A stretch of 52,624 nucleotides of DNA from Lingula anatina (taxonomy: Eukaryota > Brachiopoda > Lingulata > Lingulida > Lingulidae): the NCBI RefSeq assembly GCF_001039355.2, contig NW_019775730.1, positions 42,008-94,631 on the forward strand, given 5' to 3'. The translations under genes and the position numbers were made by a program. This document shows, in pieces, positions 10,581 through 21,407 of this stretch (positions within the stretch are counted from its first letter, which is position 1; each line of letters opens with the position of its first letter). Under the pieces are notes generated by a model. The model was not told where the DNA came from. It searched no databases and worked only from the letters and a program-made list of their open reading frames with translations.

Positions 10581-13500
10581 ATGGAAGAAATAAGTTCCAT
10601 TGCAGTGGTCAGTCCCAGCATACTTGAAGGCAAGAAGAAAAAGCTAAAAGGAACCCCTAAAAGTATCAAGAAACAGAAAGCACAGGATGTTGAAGTCAGA
10701 GAGACACCAGAAGGAGATATTACAAGGAAGAAAAGCAAAGGGAATTTGTTTAAGAATACAAACTTTCCAACTGACAATACAGTTACAAAAAGTGGTAAAA
10801 AGAAACAGACTAAATCACCAGACACTGTCTCAGTAAAAAATAATAAACAGAAACTAAAAGTCACCCCTGAGAAGAGAAAAAGTGATACAAGTTATGATGG
10901 TGATGATGATGGGAGTACAAAAAGTACCCCAAAGAGGGTGAAATTCACCCCAGGGAAGCACAGTACCCCACAGGAGACCCCCAATGATGTGACAAAATCA
11001 ACACAAAAATCTGTTAAACAAAAAAGGACTAAAAAGAAAGCCAATGTCAGTTTAAAAAGTGATAAGACTGGCGATGGTAGTAGCACTGTATCAGAGCCCT
11101 CTGGTGTGAATGCATGGGCCGAGGCTCTTGAAAGGGCACAGAATCAAGAGACTGATGTCAGTTGGGAGCAGGCTGTGGCTAAAGCTAGGGGGAAACCGGA
11201 TGGAGTAGGGGAAGGAGAGGCAGAAAAAGCTGGTGCTGGGAAGAGCAATAGCAGAGAAAATGTCTCTGAGAAAGGGCAGAAGAAGGTTGCATTTGAGAAG
11301 AAAAGTAAAAAAGAATTTGGAAGCAAGGTGAGTTGACCCCCCCCCCTTCCTGTAAAAGAAACTTACCAATACACACATAATTTGTATGTATTTTTTATGT
11401 GGTGTGCTATTTACAAAGCGGAACATTTGTCTGTGGCATGTACATGTGCAAGCATGCATGCACGCTATGTTCTCTTATGCATTGTCTTTTGTTTTAAGCA
11501 GGTGATGAAACTTGCAGGCAAGACACTCAAGACACTGACTGGTAAAGCAGCAAAAGAAAAAGAAAAAAATTCTAATAAAAGAAAAAGGGAAACTGATGCA
11601 GCTGGGAAAAAGGAAGATGGTAACTTTTTAAACAGTTTTTATATCAAGTTAAAGGGATAGTGTATGTAAAGAAGCAAATTTTGATTTTGTGGTGGCAAAA
11701 TCTTTCTGGCAGATTAACAGATGAGCATTAGAAATTCTGACTGCAATTGTTGTAAAAAAGAGAAAAAACCCTGAAGAATGAAGTCCGAGGTCATATACAT
11801 AGCCCTATAATGTTGAGACATGGTAATGAATAATTTTGAGTAACAACTACAGGTGAGCCAATAAAAAGATTTACTTTCTTTGTATGTACAAAATCTTACA
11901 AAACATACAAAAACAGGAGTGTCTCTTGTTAACTTGCAAATTTTAGGTGTAAATTACTTCATTTCAGATAAGACGAAGAAGCCCAAACTGGAGGAAATGT
12001 CAAAGAAAGATAGAAAGAAAGTAAGGAAAATGCAACGGACAAATTTTGAAGTTATTCAGCAGACCAAAAAGATATGGGAGTCCTTAAGAAGGTATTGAAA
12101 AATTTTGAATTGAATCCATCGAATTTTAATTGGTCTTATTACCATTTTAATCATGTTAAGGCATCAGTAAAAACATTTTATTTTATGTACTTCTTTCTAA
12201 AAATTTTTTGTGCAATTTTAGTATGAGCAGTCTGATAGGCAAAAGACACTAAGATAAATGTTTGTTTCTCACTGATATATTTTCGTTCTAGACATGATTT
12301 GAAAGCTGAAGAAAAAACAAAGCTGTGTCAAGAGCTGATGACTATGGTGCGAGGAAAGGTCAAAGAGGTTTGTATATAACAATTATATATTTTAGTTGTA
12401 TTTTGCTCAGGTATGTGATGTTTAATGATGTGAAACTGTTGGCTGCCAAGATGTTTAGCTAAGAATTACTGTCGTTTGATTTTACATTATATATATATCC
12501 TAGAAGTGTAGTCTCTCATTTAGGGAGTTCCCACCTCACATGCATTTGTCTCAGTGATGACCCGATGACGAGACTGACAGCCAGTAAGAACAGTTGATGA
12601 CTCACTTTTCTTGACACGTTTTGTGTGAGTTTTGTGATAGTCTACTGTCTCTCTCTCTGGTGTCTAGTGAAGACAAATCGAGGCATTTGTCTGAGAGGCA
12701 AAAGATTCTGAAATAAGTATTTTGAAAACTAAATGCAATGAGTGTAGAGTTCTTATTTATAAAACTTTTTTGTGTAATACATTTTTGTTCAACATTTAAG
12801 ATGAAGTGACATATTCTATTGTAGCTGGTTTTTGCACATGATACTGCCAGAGTGATTCAGTGTCTCATGAAGAATGGCAGCCAGGAACAAAGAACTGAAT
12901 TATTTGAAGAGCTGAAAGGTAAGACCCCATTTCCAGAGATTAGATTGATCTACTTTATATCGACCTAACTCCCTGGGGGTTCACGCTAAATAGCTGTCAG
13001 CCGAGCGGACATGAAAGTTCATTACCCCCTTACAGCTTGTAGTAGGCAGGACAGACATTTAAGCCAGATTATCTGACAGTAATCTAGTGAGACTCCCCGC
13101 GAGGATAGATCGATCTAAAAGCTCTGGGAATACAGCCTAAGTTTTTGAAAAGACTGTTCATCCCACTTGCAGTAAATATCAAGGACTGTTTAGTAGAATG
13201 TTTTAGTATTTTGTTCTGCATCTCATGAAGAATGTTTGAATTCTTCATTTAGTCAGTGTTTTAAATTTTTTGTGATGCCTACACCTGACTTTTACTTACA
13301 GATGATTTAGTGGAACTTTGTAAAACCAAATACTCCAGCTTCTTTGTAAAGAAGGTTTTGAAATATGGGTGAGTGTTTGAGAAATGAAAGATGTTTGATA
13401 CCTTTAAAAGCATTTGTTAAAAAAAGAGTTGTAGTTAAGTAACAAAGAGTTATAGTAACGTAAAATTATTCATTGATCAATCTTTTTAAATGGTAAATGC

Positions 13501-16500
13501 ATTTCTGAAACATATGATACTTTCACATTTGTAGAATTATTTACTTCATTTTTTTTTTTGTTACAGAACTAAAGCCCAGAAAAATGCAGTGTTTAAAGCC
13601 TTTCACGGAAATGTTAGGAAGATAGTGAGACACACTGTATGTCAAATATTCTAAAACTATTGTCCTTTAGTAATGATAGATATTGATAAGTACTGGTTTC
13701 TTCAGATAGATATTGTCCTAAAAACCATTAAGACATGACTAAGGAGTGAACAGAAGAAAAAAGTAGGCCCCCTCCCAAATTAGGTTCAGATATATAAGAC
13801 TTTTATAAAGACTTGAATGTTGCATATAGTATTTATTAATTTTTATAAGTTTATTAGGCAAGCTGTAATACTAGCACCATTGTTTTATGTTTATAGGTGG
13901 CAGCAGCTGTACTGGAATATGGTTATAATGAATATGCTACAGCAGCTCAGAGATCCGCTCTGATGGAAGAGTTTTATGGTCCAAGCTTTGCCTTGTTCAA
14001 GGTAAGATGTCTTCATGCATTGCTATGTCCATTTAACTTAAAACATGAAGTTCATATGTATCATAAGATGTATTTTTTCATATTAATCATAAGACTACAG
14101 TTCATTCTGAATTCATTTGTGAGGTTAGTTTGAAATGGGTACATAGTTCTGAATTTTAGAAATTAAAGTAGAGCGTAAATAATCAATTTCAATGTAAATA
14201 AATTATGTTCAATATAATTTAATGGTGTGGTATCTTTTATATACTGTTTGTTTGTCTCGGTGATGATCCGATGACGAGACTGACTGCCAGTAAGAACAAT
14301 TGATGACTCACTTTTCTTGACACGTTTTGTGTGAGTTTTGTGATAGTCTGCTGTCTATCTGGTGTCTAGTGATGACAAATCGAGGCATTTGTCTGAGAGA
14401 CAAACTCTGTTACATTTTTGTTCTCATATATATATTCATGAATGGGTAGAAATTCACAGAATTATATTAATTAACAAAAAAAGGCTAAAAATTCTTGTTT
14501 GTGATTTTAGTCCCCAAATGTCACAACTTTAGAGCAGATTCTCAAGGAACAGCCCACGAGGAGAGACATGATCCTAAGCAACATGAAGGAGGCCATTACA
14601 CCTCTAGTAGATAAGTAAGTTGACCTTATATTTAATACTGAAAATTAGTATCTATATGTCATTTGAACTTGACTCGTGCAGTGTTCATTTTGACATTTTA
14701 AAGAATGCTATAAACATGTAAAATTTATCCAGAATGAATAATAACTTGGCAGCACAAACTGTTTTGAGAAACATTTTGTTGAAAATATATATGTGATGTT
14801 GGTGTTCTGAAGTTTCTTCTCTTATCAATTTTCAGAACCGTGTTGAGCCATACCATTGTCCACAGGGCTTTTTTTGAGTACTTTACATATGCATCAAACA
14901 AGGCCAGGATGGTGAGTATGAATGTAATTGATATTCAAGTGTTGCCATTGAATTGACTTAAATGAGATTTTGATGGACATTAATAAATTTGAGAATGTCA
15001 GAAGAGTAAAATTTTGTGGTCAAAAAGTTATTTGCAGTCAATGTGGTTTATAGGCAAAAATATTTTGATATCTAACATCAGATAAGGTGTAACAGTAGTA
15101 AAGTAAGCTGTAGAAGAAAGACATTCTCAATGGTGTTACAACATATTTATATATTGCATTGTGTGTGGTTGGCATTTTCAGGACATGATTGAGCTCCTAA
15201 GAGAGAACATCGTCCACATGGTGCACACGCGAGATGGGTCCAGAGTAGCCATGTACTGTATTTGGTATGGGACTGCTAAGGTGAATACTTGCTTCTACCT
15301 GGATGCTAGGATATGCTTGATTATCATACAGTAATTTTTGTCTATGTGTGTTACTGTAAATTTGGAGTGTGTTTAAATTGAATTAGCAGTAAATATTTTG
15401 AAAGATTGTGTCCTCTTAAGTTAGTTGTAATGCGAATTTTGCCATAGAATGTTACATTAACACATCCTCAGCATATGGCATAATGCCATTCAAAAGAAAA
15501 CGTGAAAGCAATGCCATTTACCTGAAAATAGGTTGTTCTTCAAAACTGTTATATGTCAAGCCTTAATGTATGATTAATTTAATTTTTAGGACCGCAAGGT
15601 GATAATCAAGTCTTTCAAGGGCCATGTTGTGAAGTTGTGTAAGGAGGAGTACGGACACATGGTGATGCTGGCTCTGTTTGATGCTGTAGATGATACTAAG
15701 TTGATGGAGAAAGCAGTTTTACAGGTACTGCAGAAATTGAATGTCTTTTTTGTCTTACAAAATTGCAGGACTTGCTGCAGAGTGAAAATTAAGACAAGCC
15801 AAAATAATTGACAAAATTAAGAATAAATTTGGTCAAAAAGTGGTTATTTGCTTTACAGAATCTTTACGCAACTTAGAATGTGTTAGGCTTTGGTTTTAAA
15901 TTTACTCTGATAGAGTGAACTTAGAGTTGTAATGACTGTGACATAACGTACATTACTCTGCAAATAATTGAAAAAATTATCTATAGTTGTGCTGATTTTG
16001 TTGTCTCAGTGATGATCTGATGACGAGACTGACTGCCAGTAAGAACAAACGATGACTCACTTTTCTTGACACGTTTTGTGTGAGTTTTGTGATAGTCTGC
16101 TGTCTCTCTGGTGTCTAGTGATGACAAATCGAGGCATTTGTCTGAGAGACAATTGGAAATTAAGCATATCTAGCAAAGCTAGTCAGTTAAAAGGATTTAT
16201 TGGATATAGTATTCCAGCTTGTCCATAAAAGAAATATTGTTGTGGGAATTTATTTTTGTGGCCATCGTCTTCTAAAGAAGTTACAGCCAGAATTGCATGT
16301 AGTGTTTTGTGCTTCTTATACTGTTGTTTTTGTATCTTTCAAATTGTATATTCTACTTCTCCAGGAAATGTTTAATCCCTTCATGAAGTAAGCTTCCACA
16401 AGTATATACGCCCTGATGGTTTCTTTGCACCTGCCCGCTTACCTGAACTGATCCTATTCTCATATAATAGTATTTTGCTTCATTGATTTTGTTTTTATTA

Positions 16501-19294
16501 CTCTTGCAGGAAATGTTGAAATCTCTGTATGAAGTTTGCTTTGACCAGTATGGACTGAAGGTTTTGCTGTACCTGCTCAGTCCCAGGGATCAGGTGTATT
16601 TCCACCCTGATGTGATCAAGGTGTTGGAGCTGGGAGATGCCAACCCTAACAGGTAGCAGAGACTGTTCTCATTCAGCTTGCCTAATACTGTGTTCGTGTA
16701 TATTTCTACTTTGCTTTCTGATGTTATAGTTGAATACAAGTCAATCATCATTACTTCATCTTGTACTTTTGTAATGTGTTGGTTTTCTTAATAAATTTTG
16801 TGTCCATGATGCTTGAAATTTTGAATATTTCATAATACTGCTAATAAATATATGCTGACTTATTCATATGATGGTACTTAGTCTAGTATACTTTAATTGT
16901 AAGGTTGTAAACAGGCGTCCTGTGTTATAGTTATTGCTGGATTAAATTATCAAATGAAATGATGTGTCTGTATTATAATAGTAAAAAAGACGCGGCTGTG
17001 AGAAGGAAAGAGTTGTTGAGTGCTGTGTCCAGCCCTCTGCTGCAGTTCATAGTGGATCATACCAAGGAACTGGTGATGAGCAACTCTAGGCTGCTGCTTA
17101 TATTGGATATCCTGACTCATGCTGAAGGTAGGTGGTTTAAACTTTTCCTTGTTTTTATTAAACTAGAGAGATTTTGATAGCATACAGTGCATGCCAGGCC
17201 TCCCACAGCAAATATAAATTTCAAGCAATTTGTTTGTCAGCATTGTCATTACGATTAAATTCACCAGTCTCTGTGCCCATTACTTAGGGTAGTGGCTTAA
17301 AATTGGAAACTTAAAATTCAAAACCAGTTAAAAGAACGTGATTTGTTGTTGGTTTTGGATATACTTTACTCTGGTTATTCAGGGAAAAGTTGAAATCTCT
17401 TGAAAAATTAAAAGTTTTGCTATTTAAAGGAGTAATGCTCATGTTGTGAATTCTATGAAACGTGCAATGAAACAGTCTTACAGCATATACTATATTGGCT
17501 GTTATTTTTCTTCCTGCCTGAAGCATTATTTAACTCAGTTTGATTATTTTAATCATTTTATTATTATTATTGTACCACCAGCGTTAGCGCTGGCGGTACA
17601 CATGGTTTCGGTCCCGTCCGGATCGTTCCGCCGGCTCCGCCGGACGGCTACCGTTACCGCTTCTCCTCCTAGACGGTAAGGGGCCCCGTACCCATCTCAT
17701 GGATTTAGGTCACCTATAATCTCAACTCGTTCCACGTAAAATTTGGGCTTTGTCGGTATTGGGGTCTGGGTGTGGCACTCATTACAATGCACCCTTGTCT
17801 AAAAATGGCAAAATTAAATGCTAATTATCTACCCTACGGAAGGAGTTATGGGAAAAATTTCTAAAGACGGCTTTCCAAAAGTCATATGTGTAGATTTCAA
17901 ATATACCCTTGGATTTGACCTTTGACCTTTACTTCAAGGTCAAATGGGCCCAAATTTTCAAAAAAATGAAATTTTTTACGAAAAAAATTTTTTTTGCCCT
18001 GTTATTCAGACACTACNTTATTTGAAAATTATTTGAAAATGTGAAAATTTCGACTGTCTCAGTGATGACCCGATGACGAGACTGACAGCCAGTAAGAACA
18101 GTTGATGACCCACTTTTCTTGACACGTTTTGTGTGAGTTTTGTGATAGTCTTCTGTCTCTCTGGTGTCTAGTGATGACAGATCGAGGCATTTGTCTGAGA
18201 GACAGTTACTAATTAAAGAAAGATGATTAGAAAAACAAATAATCTGAAACCTTATGTACTAATTTCAGATAACTTGTTGTGTAAAAAGGAATGTACAGGT
18301 AAAAGTGAGAAAAATTTATTTTTATTTGCAATGCATTTTTTTTTTACCACCAGGTGACCCCACTGCAGCAATGGAGGCCATTTGCAAAATTGCCGCTGAG
18401 CCATTTGTGAGTGGTAGTCTCGAGAACTTTCACATTATTGAGCACCCAGCAGGTCACATGACTCTAAAGAAGCTGATAAAAAATGATGCTGAGAGGATTA
18501 AACAGAATGAAAAAGGTTATTATTTTATGTAGGGTATAGTGAACATCAACAAAAAACATAGGGTATTATTAACTGAAGTTTCAGAATGACCCAATAATGA
18601 AGAGGGTTAAGATTTTAGTAAGTATTTGTAAGTTGTTTTACCTTTGAGAAACCTTAAAAGTAATACAACTGTCACAATTAACTGTCTGAGAAATTTTGAA
18701 TTTTTATATGAACCTGCATTTAAAGTAATGTTTTTTTTATTGTTTTCAGTACTGTTTACAGACATACTTCTGAGAACCGTGTCCGAGAGTTCACTGAAGT
18801 CCTGGGCAGCTTGTAACAGGGGATGCTTTATTTTGATAACGTAAGCACATTTTTTTTCTAAAGGCATTTTTTAATATGCTGCACCTGACATTTTGCAAAC
18901 CTAGGCCATAAGTTTTAAAAATATCTGCACCTTCAGCTCATTTAAGTTTTGTGGAGTGCATTTTGTGAAAAGAGGCAATTATTGTAACTTATAATCAGGA
19001 GGTATGCAGACTGTTGGTAAAATGTGATTTGATTTTTAATTTGATGCCTGGATTGATATTTGTTTCAATTATTGGGTCATTCTGAAACTTCAGTTAATAA
19101 TACCTTATGTTTTTTTGTTGATGTACCCATTCTCTATTTTAATACATTTTTTTTGCAACTTCAGCATTTTAGAATTGAACAATGAAAAGATGTCTGCAGA
19201 AGTGAAGAAACGGTTAACCTCCGTTAAGAAGTCACTGGGTAAGATGGAGTTCAAGGGAGCACAGATTCTACAAGGCAAACTAAACGAAGCATGA
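10581..19294 (+). CDS. PUM3: Pumilio homolog 3 (Puf-A), nucleolar ribosome-biogenesis factor
   Basis: Seventeen coding exons join in frame: 10581-11327, 11502-11619, 11968-12091, 12292-12367, 12825-12918, 13302-13368, 13567-13636, 13897-14001, 14511-14614, 14836-14911, 15182-15280, 15590-15724, 16510-16652, 16982-17127, 18354-18515, 18750-18840, 19165-19294. The product is 828 residues, longer than the ~650 of vertebrate PUM3 because of a Lys/Ser/Thr-rich N-terminus of about 330 residues, typical of nucleolar proteins. The rest is the PUF-like repeat array with the C-terminal CPL domain; diagnostic stretches are KSPNVTTLEQILKEQP, DGSRVAMYCIWYGTAKDRK and the DQYGLKVLLYLLSPRD segment. PUM3 family proteins bind nucleic acid without base specificity and act in late 60S/ITS2 processing. 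One donor (18516) is weak, GTTATT. An AG acceptor directly before the ATG suggests a non-coding first exon. Four introns carry snoRNA-like genes. Confidence 0.93.
12546..12702 (+). ncRNA. Box C/D snoRNA-like gene, copy 1 (28S guide)
   Basis: It lies in PUM3 intron 4, ending about 120 nt before the next exon. Layout: terminal stem TTTGTCTC with GAGGCAAA (one G-U pair), box C GTGATGA at 12554-12560, D'-like CTGA preceded by GATGACGAGA, a ~70-nt spacer with hairpin potential (CTCAC...GTGAG), a degenerate C' (GTGAAGA), guide CGAGGCATTTG, box D CTGA at 12691-12694. Compared with the other copies it has an extra CTCT in the spacer and a damaged C'. The guides match 28S rRNA, see findings. Confidence 0.8.
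14251..14404 (+). ncRNA. Box C/D snoRNA-like gene, copy 2 (28S guide)
   Basis: It lies in PUM3 intron 8, ending 107 nt before the next exon, which is a usual distance for intronic C/D snoRNAs. Terminal stem TTTGTCTC/GAGACAAA is perfect. Box C GTGATGA is at 14260-14266, D' CTGA follows GATGACGAGA, C' is an intact GTGATGA, and box D CTGA at 14393-14396 follows the guide CGAGGCATTTGT. Confidence 0.85.
16001..16152 (+). ncRNA. Box C/D snoRNA-like gene, copy 3 (28S guide)
   Basis: It lies in PUM3 intron 12. The terminal stem is TTGTCTC/GAGACAA. Boxes C, D', C' and D and both guide segments are unchanged from copy 2. It ends about 357 nt before exon 13 but only about 210 nt before a decayed exon-13 duplicate. 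Confidence 0.85.
16365..16390 (+). pseudogene. Decayed duplicate of the start of PUM3 exon 13
   Basis: CAGGAAATGTTTAATCCC then TTCATGAAGT closely matches the real acceptor and exon start 145 bp downstream (16507-16540). Read in frame it meets a TAA after eight codons; a GTAAGC donor at 16388 would give a 23-nt, frame-breaking mini-exon. Confidence 0.6.
17572..18016. mobile_element. GC-rich inserted repeat with palindromic end in PUM3 intron 14
   Basis: A stretch that is much more GC-rich at its left end than its surroundings starts with a near-perfect palindrome at 17572-17599 (12-nt arms, one mismatch), followed by a second G+C inverted motif (GTCCG...CGGAC). It contains a TGACCTTTGACCT direct repeat at 17916-17928. 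An ambiguous N at 18017 sits at its right side. No coding frame is visible. The left-end hairpin would suit a non-autonomous element, but I cannot name a family. Confidence 0.4.
18053..18206 (+). ncRNA. Box C/D snoRNA-like gene, copy 4 (28S guide)
   Basis: It lies in PUM3 intron 14, ending 147 nt before exon 15. The terminal stem is ACTGTCTC/GAGACAGT: the two outer positions that differ from copies 1-3 changed on both sides and still pair. Boxes C, D', C' and D and both guides are kept. Confidence 0.85.
18543..18600 (+). repeat. Left arm of inverted repeat around PUM3 exon 16
   Basis: About 57 nt, starting ACATCAACAAAAAACATA, are the reverse complement of 19068-19124 with only about three differences. 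The arms bracket exon 16 (18750-18840). Confidence 0.92.
19068..19124 (-). repeat. Right arm of inverted repeat around PUM3 exon 16
   Basis: Partner of 18543-18600; it ends only about 40 nt before exon 17. No clear target-site duplication flanks the pair, so an origin as transposon ends is not proven. Confidence 0.92.
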
Positions 19295-19295
19295 A

Positions 19296-19301
<6 letters not shown>

Positions 19302-19330
<29 letters not shown>
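19302..19330. repeat. (AT)n microsatellite in the PUM3 3' UTR
   Basis: About 14 AT dinucleotides immediately after the stop codon. Confidence 0.95.
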
Positions 19331-19333
<3 letters not shown>

Positions 19334-19707
19334 TATATCACAGTGGAATTTGACCGCCCTGGTTCCATCTGATTATGACCAATGGCAGTTTGGTGCTTAA
19401 TGTCACAATCTTTGTATTCCAGTAGAAGTTGTACTTTGAAATTTACATACAGTACCATTTTCATTTTAAATACAGGTAAATACAGTTGTTAAGATGATTG
19501 TCTTATGATTTATCAAGAACTGAAAGTAGGCTTGTGGGGCAAAAGTTCATGTTGCCTGTCACTTTGAAATGTTAGAGGAAATCTAAACAAATTTGAGGCA
19601 AGATCACTTTTCAGTGAACTGCTTGAAGAGACTGGCTCAAAATATTGCATTAATTTCAATTACATGGACTTGATAATTATATTCATTGTTTAGGTCTTGC
19701 ATTGTAA

Positions 19708-19713
19708 AATAAA
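19708..19713 (+). terminator. Poly(A) signal of PUM3
   Basis: AATAAA about 415 nt after the stop codon, in a suitable AT-rich context. Confidence 0.6.
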
Positions 19714-19719
19714 ATATTA

Positions 19720-21400
19720 CAGTTATAAACTGAAGTTTTGGTCTGTGGTGTAACTTTTTCATAATTGTTGCATCACTAAATTTTATTTTCGTTATAACTT
19801 AATTTATTACAGTTTTACAGAATCTTGTTACACATAATATATCCAAGATATTTTATGCCTATAACTGACCAGTTTGAACTGACACATGAGATTTGCTTCG
19901 TACATTTTACATTGCCGCAGGTGAAATAGTTCCACAAGTCATGAATGTGCACTGTTGGTTAAAACGAATCAACAAAAAATATTAATATTATTATCGTTTT
20001 TTCCCAGTGCACATAATATGAACAATTTTGATGAGGAGATGGGAAGAATTTTCATTTCTATAACCCTGCTTTTTAAATCAAAAGGTTGTGGGTTTCTGCA
20101 TTCTTACACCTGCAGCTCTATTATTCTTCATCCAATGGTTAAAAGTTCCATATGATACTGAAATCTTTGGTAACTACATGTATGATCAACTTTTTACAGG
20201 GGAAGTTATTAAGAGACATTTGATAATTCTGTATACTGTCTACAACATTTCACTATCTACATAATAAGAATGAACAATTTCGTTGTTACAGTATTAACAG
20301 CATGTAATGACAAGAGGATTAGATGAAGCCGTTTTTAGTACAAGGTAGGGCCCAAGTCTCACAATTACTTCATTTTAAACCTCTATGAAAAGTAAGTACA
20401 TCACAGATCACGCACAGTGCTTGCTTTTAAAATAAAAGATAATGCTTCTCAACAGTGTCACTGAATATGTATAATCCAGCCAGTAAATGGTTCACTTATA
20501 GACGCCCATCGTTTGGAAAATTCATATTACAGTGTCGCTTTCATTGTATTTGTATTATCATAATTTGAATTTTATATATATACATTCACTACATTTAAAA
20601 AGAACATGCCATGGGATGACAAAACTAGCACTGACTGGTGCACTGCAGCACTGTTTAAATATCTTCAAACTGAAAATAAAAATACACTGACATTTCTCCC
20701 CAAATGATTTGGTGAATAACATGTCTAACATGCACCATATTTCTTTTATCACAAATTGCACAAATTTCAAACACTTCATTGTTTTCATGCCTGCCTGGCT
20801 AGACAAAAACTTGAGATCTTAAAAGATCACTTGAAACTATAACTTAAACTATACTTAAACTACATGCAGTGATGGATTCTTCACCAATTTGCATTATTCT
20901 ACGTCAGGTATATTTTATTACCTTTATGCCATGTTTTTATGTGCATCTTGCACAGCCCAATTTCTACCATCTTTTCTGCATTATGGCATCTGTGTAGAAG
21001 TTGCAACCATTATGACCTTGTTGCACAGACGGAAATGATAAAAAATTCAAATAATTTTATTTGCTGTACTGCTGATGAGTACTACATACTGCTCACCTTA
21101 TAAGCTGATAACTTCTAAGTACTAGAATTATTATTTCCTGCAACACACCTTATTTTGCAACTGCAATAAATTTAAAGGTCAACTGCCCTCTGTAGAAACA
21201 GGAAATGTAATATGGTGAAAAATTGTACCCAGTGCTGCTGTTCTGCTGACCAGAGGCTCATTTAAAAACAAAGCCTTTTTCTGACAGTTTCCTTCAAAAC
21301 TGTATAGACAGCAGTGAAAATGACAGCAATAGTACATTTGGTTTCCTCCAAAAAGAAAAAAAAACATTCTTGACAAACTTTCCAATGTGAAAGAAAAAAA
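19720..21400. other. Convergent intergenic region between PUM3 and ATG4
   Basis: Tail-to-tail spacing between PUM3 (plus) and ATG4 (minus). It presumably contains the ATG4 3' UTR, read leftward from 21408. No open frame, tRNA or repeat that I could support was seen. Confidence 0.6.
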
Positions 21401-21407
21401 AGAAGAT

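Noticed and set aside
11091-11459. Minus-strand frames of 60-122 codons across PUM3 exon 1
   Set aside because: Antisense shadows of the Lys-rich PUM3 N-terminus; Phe/Leu/Ser-rich composition is what AAR/AAG codons give in reverse.
12546-18206. The four ~155-bp PUM3 intron units as a MITE family with TGTCTC terminal repeats
   Set aside because: Same orientation in every copy, one per intron, conserved C/D boxes and 28S-matching guides, and no consistent target duplications favour snoRNA genes, though retroposition of a snoRNA is possible.
19105-19464. Minus-strand frame of 119 codons over the PUM3 3' end
   Set aside because: It runs through an (AT)n microsatellite and opposes PUM3 exon 17; no homology seen.
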